A DNA stretch of 64,000 nt, from positions 1,984,001-2,048,000 of the forward strand of contig JADWQD010000006.1 in assembly GCA_016110215.1 (NCBI GenBank). The letters run 5' to 3'. Made by a program: the position numbers and the translations under genes. Below the pieces are notes generated by a model. The model was not told the DNA's origin. It saw nothing but the letters and a program-made list of their open reading frames with translations, and did not search any database. Source of the stretch: Capronia americana (taxonomy: Eukaryota; Ascomycota; Eurotiomycetes; Chaetothyriales; Herpotrichiellaceae). Shown here piece by piece: positions 48,161 to 59,312 of the stretch (its first letter is position 1; every line of letters begins with the position of its first letter).

Positions 48161-49009
48161 ATGTCTACCATGACTGAGATAGTCACCGCCCCGTACTCAT
48201 CCGAAGTCTTTCACACCATCGATGATCTCTATCCAGCCGGGACCAAGTTCGAAGATCTTGGGGGCCCCAAATGGGTCCAGGAAGTTGGAAAGGCTCTCCT
48301 CGAGAAGCATGAAATGAAGTACATCTTCCGGAAACGTCGTATGAGCAGCACCGGACTTCTCCTTGATTGCTAACAGTGAAGCAGTAAAACATTCGGCATA
48401 GGAATGCTCCATCGCCATTTTGACATCGACAACAGCCAGATTCTTGTTGAATTCAATAACATTACTCTGCCCTGGGTCGGTTCGTGGCAGTCCTACGACA
48501 AGTACAAAGGCCTTTCTACCACAGCATGGAAGCTGGTTGCGAAGGAAGGGCCGGATGGCAAGGAATTTGCATGGATGCCATATGAGTTCGCCTACGACCC
48601 GGCATATTTGCAGACCGACAGTGATACAGCCGCTCCAATGGCCTCCGTCGATCTCAATGACGCTAAGTTCCAGGCATTTCTTGCCGAATATTCTGCGGCG
48701 ATTCGTGAGGCTGGTCTCGAGCAGGTCGTTGGACTGAGAGTGTGGCCTGGCGAAGATTTCCGTGGTGGGCTAGAACGAACTGAAGGGAAAGCCAACATAT
48801 GGTTGGTCCCAGGCCAGGTGCGCATGCATGCAGTATGACTACCCTTCTGCTCCCAACGCTGACAAGGCGAATAGTACAGTGCTGAAGACGCCGCGAACGG
48901 AATGGAGACTATGTGGTTCTTTCCAGGTGGGGATTACGAGCGTCAGAGATCGAGATGTACTTGCGTCCAGACTGCGAGAGGACATGAGGGCCATCGTTGG
49001 GTTCACTAA
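48161..49009 (+). CDS. Conserved hypothetical protein
   Basis: Three exons (48161-48318, 48385-48817, 48875-49009) give 241 residues. Splicing yields a smooth junction, LLEKHEMNKTFGIGMLHRHF, and another, LVPGQYSAEDAANGMETMWF. The first intron has a ctaac branch site. No signal peptide, membrane segment or known domain is visible. Notable are the HRHFDID segment and a Cys/Arg-rich tail (RQRSRCTCVQTARGHEGHRW). I recognise the type as a fungal hypothetical but cannot name a function. Confidence 0.7.
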
Positions 49010-49380
49010 GCGGGTGAAGCGACGAGAATGCTGTGAGTTCGAGTGGAACACCGACAGGAGCTTGAGGCGGGGAGATGCGGTATCTGTCCTTCACCACGGA
49101 CTCCTAGCTGGATGGAAGCATGATGTAGAGAATATCTAATCACTAGGCCGAGCTCGAGCTGTCTAAAGAATATCAGGACATTTTCATATCAGTTTGAGCC
49201 GTCTCTGCCATGGGAGGCCGAATGCATGCGTCCTGCTCGGTGTGTGTTTTGCCGAAGTTGTTGCGTACGCCAAGTCCCGCCCAAAAAAAGTTTCGAAGTT
49301 CAACTGCGGACCGCCACTGCCGTTCGAGTGAAGAGTTCTCTCACTGTCAGCACCCGGTATCGCAAATTAAGTGCCCTGCA
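49010..49380. other. Intergenic, promoter of SAS10
   Basis: No gene. The SAS10 frame is open upstream to about 49210, but similarity begins at the ATG at 49381. Confidence 0.4.
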
Positions 49381-51126
49381 ATGGCGAAGAAAAGAAAAGC
49401 CCCCCGGGCGACAGGAGTGGCTACGCGACCGCAGGATGCTGACCGATTCAATCCTGAAGAAACCTTCAACGACTCCGAAGATGAGTTCTTTGCGGGGCGA
49501 GACAAAATCTTGCTGGATGAGGAGCCTGCTGCAAAGAGGAGGAGAAAACTAGAAGAGCAAGAGCGCAATCTACAGGCGTCCGATGAGGAAGTGTACCAGG
49601 ATCGCGACGAAGAATCTGAAGATGAGGATGAAGAGCGCAATGCTGTCGAAGAAGAGGAAGAAGATGAGACTCACTGGGGAACATCCAAGGCAGACTATTA
49701 CAATGCCGATGTCATAGAGACTGAAGCGGACGCGCTGGAGGAGGAACAAGAGGCGCGGCGGTTACAGCAGAAACAGCTCCAGTCCATGACTGAAGCCGAT
49801 TTCGGGTTCGACGAAAGCGTGTGGGCGGATGATAGCCAGGCAGAAAAGAGGCCGACTGTCGAGAGACTACCTGAACTGCAAATCCCAGAGGACGCGACGA
49901 ACGATGAACGATTGAAGATCCTCAAGTCGAGATACCCTGAGTTCGAACCCTTGACGAAAGACTTTTTGGCATTGCAGTCTACATACCAGATACTCAAGAA
50001 GGAGGCGGAATTGGAACAGCCAAATGATGGTCCTACCCTCAAATTTCGAGCCTTGTCAGCATACCTTGGGTCAGTCGCGATGTATCTTTCCCTCCTCACG
50101 TCTTCCAAGAACGGCCTGTCAATGCCCCCGGGGGAGCTACGCGAGCACCCAGTCATGGCGAACCTTATGAGTTGTCGGCAGCTGTGGCAGGAAGTAGAAT
50201 CCTTGCCGTCGATCGAGATCCAGTCGGAGGAAAAGCACACCAGGGACAAGCTACCCGCGTCGCTCGAAGAAATTGTGCCAGTGCCAACGCCGGCGAAGAA
50301 GGCGAAGAAGGCAAAGAAGGAAAAGAAGCGGAGTTCACCATCACCGTCACCGGAACTTGCATCACCAGTACCTGAAACTGCAAGTACCAAGCGAAAGAGA
50401 GAAAAGAAACCGAAGCGGAATGACCTGCAGGAACTGTTGGATGCGTCACTGAAGATTCCAGTTGAAGTAGAATCAGATTTTGGCGACGAAGCACCTCTGA
50501 CCCACGAAGAAGCGGAAGAGAAGGCTCGGCGGAAAAGGAGTCTACGATTCTACACCTCTCAAATTGCGCAGAAGGCGAACAAGCGAGGTGAAGCATCGCG
50601 GCAGGCGGGCGGTGACGATGATGTGCCCTACAAAGAACGCATACGAGACAAGCAGGAGCGGTTGATGCGGGAAGCTGAACAGAGGGCACGATCCGACGCA
50701 ACAAAAGACGAAGCTCTTGGCGCTGATGATGAAGGCTCGGTTGAGGGCCAGAAAATCAACGACGAAGCCAACGAGTACTACGATATGCTGGTTTCGAATT
50801 CCAAGCAAAAGAAAGCAGGCAAGCGAGCCAAAGCAGAAGCATTCGCCGAGGCCGCTAGACAAGGCGCTCAAGTCTACGAACAGGAACAAGTCGGACCGGA
50901 CGGCAAGAGGAAAATCACGTACGCGATCGAGAAGAACAAAGGTCTGCAACCGAAGAGGAAGAAGGACGTCCGCAACCCTCGTGTCAAGAAGAGGAAGAAG
51001 TTTGACGAGAAGATGAAGAAACTGGGTTCCATGAGGCCCGTCTACAAAGGCGGCGAGGGCAAAGGAGGGTACGGTGGTGAGGCGACAGGCATCAAGACAA
51101 ATGTGGTCAAGAGTATCAAATTGTGA
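49381..51126 (+). CDS. SAS10: Sas10/Utp3, small-subunit processome protein
   Basis: Nucleolar U3 snoRNP component needed for 18S rRNA maturation. Intronless, about 581 residues. N-terminal acidic and lysine tracts follow MAKKRKAPRATG. The Sas10/Utp3/C1D domain is around residues 185-270 (LKILKSRYPEFEPLTKDFLALQ is split over its start). The C-terminal Sas10 domain has RKITYAIEKNKGLQPKRKK, RNPRVKKRKKFDEKMKKLGS and ends GIKTNVVKSIKL, the diagnostic terminus of the family. I prefer the ATG at 49381 to upstream in-frame starts because MAKKRK is the family start. Its stop lies 4 bp from the stop of the convergent membrane protein gene. Confidence 0.95.
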   Translation: MAKKRKAPRATGVATRPQDADRFNPEETFNDSEDEFFAGRDKILLDEEPAAKRRRKLEEQERNLQASDEEVYQDRDEESEDEDEERNAVEEEEEDETHWGTSKADYYNADVIETEADALEEEQEARRLQQKQLQSMTEADFGFDESVWADDSQAEKRPTVERLPELQIPEDATNDERLKILKSRYPEFEPLTKDFLALQSTYQILKKEAELEQPNDGPTLKFRALSAYLGSVAMYLSLLTSSKNGLSMPPGELREHPVMANLMSCRQLWQEVESLPSIEIQSEEKHTRDKLPASLEEIVPVPTPAKKAKKAKKEKKRSSPSPSPELASPVPETASTKRKREKKPKRNDLQELLDASLKIPVEVESDFGDEAPLTHEEAEEKARRKRSLRFYTSQIAQKANKRGEASRQAGGDDDVPYKERIRDKQERLMREAEQRARSDATKDEALGADDEGSVEGQKINDEANEYYDMLVSNSKQKKAGKRAKAEAFAEAARQGAQVYEQEQVGPDGKRKITYAIEKNKGLQPKRKKDVRNPRVKKRKKFDEKMKKLGSMRPVYKGGEGKGGYGGEATGIKTNVVKSIKL

Positions 51127-51130
51127 GAGA

Positions 51131-52290
51131 TCAATGTACAGGCCGTCCATCCAACTCGCTCCTCCAATTCTTGCTCTGTCTGCTGTCCATTTCATGCAGT
51201 TCTCGACTTGCCAGTTGTTGTGCGTACAGTGGCGCTGGCTGGTGGGCCGACACATTGAGCAGCGCTGATTTTGAGTCCTGGTACTGGAATGCGCTGTCGT
51301 GGGACAGTGCGTGTTGTTTCCGCCGTCTTCGGTCCCGGATGAACCAGCCGAGACCAGCAGCGAGTGCGATGGCGCCCAATCCACAGCCGATTCCGATGCC
51401 CGCCGCCGCCCCGGGTGCCAGACCTGGCGAGCTGCTTTGTGAGGTTTGTTGGGCAGAAGGCGTGGTGCTGACGAGATCGGAGGACGCTGCAGGTGGCGGG
51501 GTTGCGTCGGCGCTGGATGGAGCCGATGCAGAGCGAGTTGTCGCCGTTGCAGGACCTGTACCTGACGTTGTTGCAGAGGTCGTCATCGACGTGGTTGTTG
51601 CGGTGCCCACTGTGGCAGTATTGAACAGCTCTCGTTGAAGGGCCACGGTTTGTCCCAAGCTTGCATCAGGTTGGTGATCGCACGCATCTTGCATCGTGTT
51701 GAGGACTATTCCGTCAGCTCCAATTCCTGCATGGTGAGGAGTTCTTACAATTTCCCAGTACAACTGATCCTTCATATGACTGCAGACACGACGCGCAAGT
51801 ACTTGCATACGTTGGGAAGGCCGTATCGTTGATCGAGCAATAGTCATACTGTTGGGCAGGTTCGGGTGAAAACCACGATGTCTGAAGCACTGGATACAAT
51901 CCAGCACAGTCGGCTTCGCATTGAGGCAGATTTGGTGTGCTTCCGTTGCCCTGGAACATACAGAACTGCAGTGTATATTTCACGTTGACTGTTGGTCAGC
52001 TCCTGCCGGTATCTGGGGGTGGCTCCCTCACATAGAAACCAGTAAATGTCATTGTTTTGTGGTGTGCTGGTATCACCACTTTCCGCAGAACTCGTACTCT
52101 CGCAGTCAAGACAGCTGCGAAACAGCACGCCATTTGCCGTGTTCCAATACTCATCGTCGCTGCAGGACAGGTCCGAGCTGTAGGTCAACGAAGGCCCATC
52201 GCACGTATCGACACACAATGACGTGTTTGTCACTTCGAGGCATTGAGACCACGAGATCCAGGAAGCGAGGAAGAGCAGGACGGTCAACAT
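51131..52290 (-). CDS. LPXTG-like secreted/single-pass membrane protein
   Basis: Probable cell-surface protein. Three exons; the ATG at 52290 gives a signal peptide (MLTVLLFLASWISWSQC). The ectodomain (about 150 residues) is cysteine rich: CVDTCDG, CSDDEYW, SCLDCES, FCMFQGNG, CEADCAGLY, CASCLQSYE. A Ser/Thr/Ala stalk follows, then a single transmembrane helix (GAAAGIGIGCGLGAIALAAGLGWF is its core, shown here in part as GIGCGLGAIALAAGLGW). A basic stop-transfer (RDRRRRK) and a short cytosolic tail end it. Both introns are short (about 43-45 nt). This matches fungal proteins commonly labelled LPXTG-domain proteins; the ligand is unknown. Confidence 0.8.
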
Positions 52291-52891
52291 TTTGACAATT
52301 CGACGACACGGTGGCCGAGAGCAGATGGAAATCCCAAAATGCCGTGCAAGGTACAGTAGGAGGATCAAGTAACCTCACCGACAACAGCGGAGCCATCTAG
52401 ACCCAGGAAGCACGCGTTCCACAACATACTCCGTACGGAGTAAACTGTGGTTGTTCATGCTTCGATCCACTATTGCAGGCAAGCGCGCCTTGTCTGGTTG
52501 GGACGCCACGCAAATCATGAAACTGGGACGGCAACAACATGGAAATCAGGGGCTGAGATGCAATTTCATGCTTCAGGCCATCAAGGTCAACGGGTCTGCC
52601 GTGTCTTGGCTGCGTAAGGCGTGCCGACACTCTCCACAGTTATCTCGCTACTTCGGCTTCCCCTTCCGAAGATCGATCGCGTTCGTGTCGTGCCATGATC
52701 TGTGACCAGTGGTTCTACACAGTATGCCGTAAAAATGGCCGGATATTGCAAGCTACGACCTGTCGTGTCTGGATTGCACGCATAACACCACGTTCGACGG
52801 GCAGAATAATGAGACAATCCATATGGTTACCCCAAAGCGTGACTATCAAGGCCGAGATATGCATTCGGTGTCTACCTACCGTGTATTCCCG
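52291..52891. other. Intergenic, no gene seen
   Basis: Lies between the start of the LPXTG-like gene and the 3' end of the esterase, both on the minus strand. No feature supported. Confidence 0.4.
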
Positions 52892-54591
52892 TCATTCTTC
52901 TCCAACCTCTGGACCGCAGGGCGCGACATGGATCTGCCAGTACTTCTGGAACAAATCTGGGAGGTTACCGCTGTCTGGTCTGCTCTCATCCTCGACCCGG
53001 TACTCAGGATGAGTAACGCATTCAGCTAGGATGCCTTCCTTCACACCGGTGTTTTGGTACTGCAAGAACTTCTGCGTGACCTTGACATATTGATTGACGC
53101 CTTCGTGTACATCAATCGTGGCGCCAGTTGTGAAGCTTAACAGCCATGGCTCGATCAACGGCGCGTCGGTGACGGATGGGTGAGATGTGCCCACTGCAGA
53201 GAGTCAGTACCGGCCGACGAAAGGAAGAGGGGCATACGAGAAGTCATGAACCATGCGTCTCTTCCACGTTTCAAAACGCCTCGGACGACATCCTTGACGA
53301 CGTCGAAGTGCGGCCGCCCGAAGAAGACCGAATGTCGGCTCGACCAGGAATTCGAGTGAAGAACCAAAGTCGGGACATGGACATCGTGATTGAGAGGACC
53401 GCTTTGTTTGCCTCTGGTGACCGTTAGCAGCAGTTCTTGAGTTCGTCAAGCTCCCGGCTTACGGATCAAGCACCACCGCGCCCTGGAACGGGAGATACTT
53501 TGACGGTCCATTTTTCAGCGTTTGTAACTGATGGGTGTTAGCGGCGTCAAATGGCAAAGAGACCGAACTCACTGCCAGTGTTGCTCCAAACGAGTGCCCG
53601 CCAATTGTGGCATTCTGGATGGCAAGTCGCCCTTCCCAATGGTGTAGATGCTGACCTTCCCGGCGAGAGTTGGATTCGAAGATCTCAGCACCTGCGCCAT
53701 AGTTGATCTGGTTCAGCACGCCAACAGTCTCTTCGACTTCTGCCTGTCGGAAATCAAGCTGAGCCTGCTTGAACGCATCACCGTCGAGGCCGGAATCAGC
53801 CGTCAAATGTCGGACGTCAAAATGCAGTAGCGTCCGATGCGGCTTGCCGTGTTTGATGACCTGGGTGCCTGGTCCACTACCATCTCGATGTTCGATTGCG
53901 GCGACAACAAAACCTCGACTCGCAAGCTCTCCGACGTACTGAGTGTACTGAGTCCGAGAGCTGGCCATGCCATGGGAGAACACCATGACCGGTAATCCAT
54001 CTTCGAACGCCACGGCATCATTCCCGAACTCGGGCGACTGCAAAACGATTGAGGATCCATGCAGCGGAACATCGACATGTGCTGGAATTTTTGTGCTGCC
54101 CACCAGTCCCCACAAACCGAAAGTGATGAGCGAGTTGGTGACGAAATTGCTGATGCGAGCAAATCGAGCATAACCTTCGCCGACTATTGCCCGCGGCTTT
54201 GGCACCCAGTGATGATGCGGTTTTGACGAGACAGTACCCTTTGTCGCAGGGTAGTACAGGGTAAACAGAACAGTCTCGAGCTGCGATCGTCAGAGACTTC
54301 CCTCGCCGTCACTTCTTCACTTACCTGGAAAGCTGGATGGCCGCTGTCCTTGAATGTCGCGTTGTTGATCGATCGATTCTCTACGGGGACCTCCACGTCA
54401 ATCGTGCCAACTTCATACGGCCCCGTGTATGCGGGCAGATTTGACGAAAGCAACGGTGACGACGAAAACAGAGTACGAATGACCAAGAAAGTGGCGATAC
54501 CGCAGCAAAGAAAATACCTCCATGTCGGGCGAGGCTGATATATTATTCCCCATAGCCTCTGGCGCAAGCGCTCCCATATCAATGATCCCAT
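52892..54591 (-). CDS. PAF-acetylhydrolase-like lipase/esterase, membrane-anchored
   Basis: Alpha/beta hydrolase of the PAF-AH II type, acting on short-chain or oxidised phospholipids. Five exons. The ATG at 54591 gives MGSLIWERLRQRL and an N-terminal membrane helix (YFLCCGIATFLVIRTLF). The oxyanion and nucleophile sites read VMVFSHGMASSRTQYTQ and GGHSFGATLA (catalytic Ser). The acid is probably the Asp in FQGAVVLDP, and the His is in GTSHPSVTDAPLI. An in-frame 45-nt intron (53528-53572) sits directly after the nucleophile elbow; skipping it gives ATLALQTLKNG as in relatives. The frame is open to 54768 but has no ATG there. Substrate not known. Confidence 0.88.
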
Positions 54592-55545
54592 CTCTGCGAC
54601 AGTAGCGAGCGACACGGGTAGAAGATCCTGGAGGTTTGAGAAAGTCCTTATGGTTATCTTTAACTGGGGGGCATGCCGGGGCGGTGCGTAAGCGGCAATT
54701 GTCCCTGCAGTCGGGAGGAGCGATCCGCCGGCGGTGACATCATTTGCAGGCCCGTGGCTTGCTGCCAAACGATGCCTAGAGCATCCGGAGCAATGTTGTC
54801 CCCAATTGCCCGCCCTTTTCGATGCATGCTTGCGGTGTCACCAGCGGTTCAGGCACTGCCGCAGTCGAGACAAATGCTGACGCCAACCAAGTCTTGGTAT
54901 TAATTGTTCCTCGCCGGCCCAGGATCGTTAACTCCGCTGAGTGGTTACGTCTTGGCAATTCGCAAGCAGAAGTTCTTGGGGACTTCCTGGAGTAGCCGAA
55001 GCATTTGACTGGAAGACTGAAGCTCGCGTCAAGTCCGCTCACTTCCGTTGCGTCCAGCTGCTATCGCGGAGACCGGCCGATTACCTTTTCTCATCTGCAA
55101 ATTTGAACTCGTTGGGTCTCAAATGCTGCAGTACAAATTCCAATCTGGGAGCGGCCCTGGCGGGCTCCGCTTCATTTCCGGATGGTCAGTGATGGATATT
55201 GACTACCGCAGCTTTGCCTCAACTTCCATCAATTCCACAGTACCAGCATGATGGCGGTTACAGCAGACCAAGTCCGCACGCATGACACAAGTTATTGTCG
55301 ATCCGATCATCTCTAGTACGAGCGAGATGAATTGTTACAATTCCCGTCTGTTCGTGCCTGGGGGCTTCATTGTGTGCGGGTCAAGATTGGCTAACTTCCT
55401 AGTTGTCGAGGGGAGTACATGGATTAGAGCGCGAAGATCACAGTCGCGATGGGCTCCGGAACAGACATATGAGTCGAGAATTTCTCTCCAACCTCGTTCT
55501 CCCTGGCATTTTGCGTTGTGACGACCGAACTCCGAAACGTTGAAT
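54592..55545. other. Intergenic, no gene seen
   Basis: Divergent region between the esterase and the GH5-like gene. No ORF supported. Confidence 0.4.
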
Positions 55546-55638
55546 ATGGCACACTTCACCCTCGCGGGCATTATGGCGATCACTTACCTCGCTAGGCATT
55601 GTATGGCTCTATCGGTCGCCTCTAATGCTAGCTAGGAT
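55546..55638 (+). other. Possible broken signal-peptide exon of the GH5 gene
   Basis: An ATG at 55546 opens a hydrophobic 29-codon frame (MAHFTLAGIMAITYLARHC..) that is exactly in frame with the GH5 enzyme but is stopped by TAG at 55633-55635, two codons before the ATG at 55639. No GT..AG pair here gives a legal intron in the right phase. Confidence 0.35.
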
Positions 55639-56787
55639 ATGTTCTGGGGCACCTCGAGCTACTACGCTCACGGTCAGTCAGCCAAGGTATTTGATGAGCG
55701 TTGCTTACATTGCCAGGACTCGACGCGGCTACTCGTACCTCATGGCTCGACGGCTTGCAACGAGACGGCGCGCGTATCATTCCCATCTGGGTCAACGGCG
55801 TTTCTCCCGGAACGTACAAAGGCACCAACGTCACCGTCACGATTCCCAACCTCGAGGAGACTGTCGGCGTCTTCAACGACACCGTTCTCAATGCCATTGA
55901 CGATCTTATGGCCGAAGGTCACTCACGCGGCATCAAGTTCATTGTCTCTGTCCACGACGGCAACGCATTTGGCCAGAACTCCTGTGATGCCTACTGCGAC
56001 AAGTTCGGCGGATTTGGTCCCGCTTCTGGGACGCCAATTACTCTCGGGAGCTCATTCTACACAAACCCGGCAGCCGTGGCTGCTTTCGACGACAGGATTG
56101 CCCACATCATGAACTACCAGTCGCCCAATTTTGGGAAGGTTTGGTCCAATTTGACCGAAGTAATCGCTGCCTTCGACATCGAGAACGAGCCTATGATACA
56201 AGCAATCACGGAGTTTGACAGTGCCGGACCTGGATGGTTCTGCGATCGAGCCAAGCAGTTGAAGAAGTACATTGGCTCCGCTCCCATCGCCGTCTCCACG
56301 GGTGGTGCTGGCGGTAGTGGAAACATCTATCAAGACTGGAACTGGAGACCATGGTTGTTTCAATGCCCAGAAATCGATTGGATCGCTCTGCATGGCTACG
56401 ATGGTGATTGGACTCAGTGGGTTCCGAATGCGACAGCCCTAGCCACCCACTACAACAAAAAGGTCTTCGTTGAGGAATGGGGCGTTGTCGCCTCTGCACG
56501 AGCAAACAATCTTGCGTGGAACTTTGAGAAGTTTGTGGAGCTCGGTTTGAGCTGGGTGTACTGGGAACTTGTTCCTGGGGCGATCAAGAGCTGCAGTTGT
56601 GGTTCAGACCGTAGCAATGCCGTTTTCGAGGTAGAGCACCCCACTGACCTGTGCTGACCTGACCATTCTGACTGATCTCGTGTAGGTGCAGCTAGACGGA
56701 CCGGACTACGCTGGATTCCAATCGATCGCCAATCGTACCTTGACAGCCAAATCAGCGTATGATTTCTCGGCATACCTGGCCTTGTGA
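55639..56787 (+). CDS. GH5-like glycoside hydrolase (endo-beta-mannanase/glucanase type)
   Basis: Exons 55639-55672, 55717-56630 and 56686-56787 give 349 residues. It starts MFWGTSSYYAHGLDAATRTS. Strand motifs follow (GARIIPIWVNGVS; IKFIVSVHDGN). The acid/base Glu is in AAFDIENEPM, IALHGYDGDW comes next, and the nucleophile Glu is in KVFVEEWGV, followed by WVYWELVPG. These are the retaining GH5/clan A features, probably acting on mannan or a beta-glucan. Such enzymes are normally secreted, yet the ATG at 55639 gives no signal peptide; an in-frame upstream leader is interrupted by TAG. Several Asn-x-Ser/Thr sites also fit secretion. Near two sugar transporters. Confidence 0.8.
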
Positions 56788-57396
56788 GAGACGGGAGACG
56801 TGGGCACGTGGGATTTGATGCATATAGGATGCTGACTGGTTGTGATGGAACCTCGAGATATGGCTGCTCGGTTAAAGCTAGTGGAATTGCCGCAATGAAC
56901 CGCCCACTGTCCGCACACACATATCCCTAAAGAACCGTTTGGGTCCATCGCCGTCATGGTCCGTCTGACCTTGCGCGGTGATGAAGCTGTATGCTGAACA
57001 GGTCCCCTCAAGCTCTTACTCGTACAGCGACACGCGCTTCTTCTGCAAATCAGGAAGCGAACGAGTAGTACGCTATCCACAACCCATGCAACCTCAGGCC
57101 GACACGGAGTAGACCACAGCTCAACCCCCTGTCATCGTGCGCCCCTGCGACAAAAGATCATCAACTGCCCGTGGGGTAAAGCTTCTTTCCCCTCAAGAAA
57201 GCTTGCGGAGATCAGGCTACGCTTTGCCGCTCCTGTCACGGACTTACAGACTCTCCGCGCTCGATACGGAGATTGATCTTCGTTGATCATGAACACTTTG
57301 TGCTGTTCTAGGTGTGATGTTGCAGTAAGAGGATTATAAGTCGGATGATGTTCCGCAAGCTGGAGAAATGGCATCAAACGATCATTCCGTGCAAGC
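56788..57396. other. Intergenic, no gene seen
   Basis: Promoter region of the first sugar transporter. Nothing else supported. Confidence 0.4.
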
Positions 57397-59312
57397 ATGG
57401 CTACCCTCAAAGTGAGTCGTCTTGGTTGAAGTTCGTCGTCCACTGACAACTGGTAGGAGAAGGACGCCGCCCACGACGTTGAAGATTCCAAAACTGTCGT
57501 TACTGACAAAGAGATCAATGCTGCCAACGCCGAATTCGCCGCTGCACTGGGAGTAAATGCTCCTAATCCTTGGGGACGAGGACATCTCGCCCTGTATGCA
57601 TGTTGTGTTTCGATCTACCTTTGTTCGACAACGAATGGTTGGTTGACCAAGGAGGCTCTTGGCCTGAGTTGACTCGATCAGGCTACGATGGCTCCCTCAT
57701 GGGCAGTATCAATGCTCTGCCAAACTACCTCAAGTACTACGATGTTCCAGAGAATGATCAATCCGGTACAGGCATCGTCTTTGCAATATTTCAAGTCGGG
57801 CAAATGACTGGGGCGTTGTTCGTGTGGCTCGCAGACTGGAAAGGGAGGAAACTGCCTGTGTTTCTCGGCTGCGCCGGAGTGATCGTTGGCACCATCGTTA
57901 CTGCAACGGCGAAGACATGTGAGTGCTCCTCAAATGGCATCAGGGCCCATGCTTACGAAGGCAGTGGCGACGTTCATTGGCGGTCGATTTCTGTTGTCCT
58001 TCTTCTGTACGTGGGCGACAACAGCTGCGCCAATGTACATCGTGGAGATAGCGCCGCCTTTGGTGCGCGAGGGCCTCAGAGGACGTATGGAGCATGCGGC
58101 TGACTTTTACAGTACCGTGGTACCGTGTCTGGACTTTACAATACCCTGTGGTATATGGGCTCAATCATCGCGACATTTGGTATGTCTATAATCGAGGCCG
58201 CTAGCGGGACTGACCGTGGCAGCCGTGTATGGAACCCATCTTCACTTCCCCGACTCGAATCTTGACTGGCGTCTGCCCCTGTGGCTCCAACTGCTTTGTC
58301 CGGGAATTGTCTGCGCCACTATATGGCTTGTGCCAGAATCTCCTCGCTTCCTGATTGCCACCGATCGCATCGACGAGGCTCGGGACTTCATCGTCAAGTA
58401 CCATGCCAACGGCGACGCCTCTCACCCGATCGTCAATCTGGAACTGAACGAGATCCAACACAATCTGCGTGACGTTCCACTTGCATCTTGGAGGAACTTC
58501 TTTGACCTGCGGATACTGGTCAAGTCTCGTTCAAGACGGTACAGAACTATGCTCAACTTCGCGTGGAGCTGGTTCGGTCAGTTTTCAGGAAACAAGTAAG
58601 ACCGTCCTGCATGCTTTGCACTTGTGCTGACATCTGTAGCGTTATTTCCTACTATCTGCCTCTCCTTCTGACTAATGTTGGCATCACTGACACCAACACG
58701 GTTCTCCTGCTAAACGCGGCATATGCTTTGACCGGTTGGATCTCAGCCACTGCCGGGGCTCGCTTCCACGACATCGTCGGTCGACGCAAAATGATGCTCG
58801 GTTCCACGTTTGGAATGATCATCTGCTTATTGATCACCGCCGGGACTGCGGCAGGGTACGTCAACACGGGATCGAAAAGTTCGTCGGATGCAAGCATTGC
58901 GTTCATCTACGTCTTTGGCGTCGTGTTTGCATTTGCGTATACCAGCATGCAGCCAATCTATCCCGCCGAAGTAATGTCCAATGAGATGAGGGCCAAAGGA
59001 ATGTGGCTGTTTCAGTTCACTGCTGGCCTCGCATCGTTTGTCAACACCTTTGCCGCCCCGGTCGCATTGAAGAACATCAAGTATTGGTTTTATGTATTCT
59101 TCATCTTCTGGGACTGCTTTGAGTTCTTCTTCATCTACTTCTTCTTCGTCGAGACGAAAGGGCGTACGCTTGAAGAACTGGACGAGGTGTTTGAAGCAAA
59201 GAATCCAAGGAAAGCAAGTACCAAGAAGATTGCTGTCAGAAGGTTGGAGCTTTTGGGAGGAGATGCGAGAAATGCTAGGATCCCGAGTGCTGATCCGGAG
59301 GTTCAAGCGTAG
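57397..59312 (+). CDS. MFS sugar transporter (hexose/lactose-permease type) 1
   Basis: Twelve-helix plasma-membrane sugar:proton symporter family. Seven exons; the first is only 15 nt (57397-57411, MATLK). Junctions restore family motifs: NGYDGSLMGSINAL; IVEIAPPLYRGTVSGLYNTL (intron from gtgcgc, about 50 nt); ATFAVYGTHLHF; and FSGNNVISYYLP. WLADWKGRK is the loop 2-3 motif, PESPRFL follows helix 6, GRRKMMLG is in loop 8-9, and the C-terminal VETKGRTLEELDEVF is the sugar-transporter signature. Closest in feel to fungal lactose permease/hexose transporters; the actual sugar is unknown. Lies between the GH5-like enzyme and a second transporter. Confidence 0.9.
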
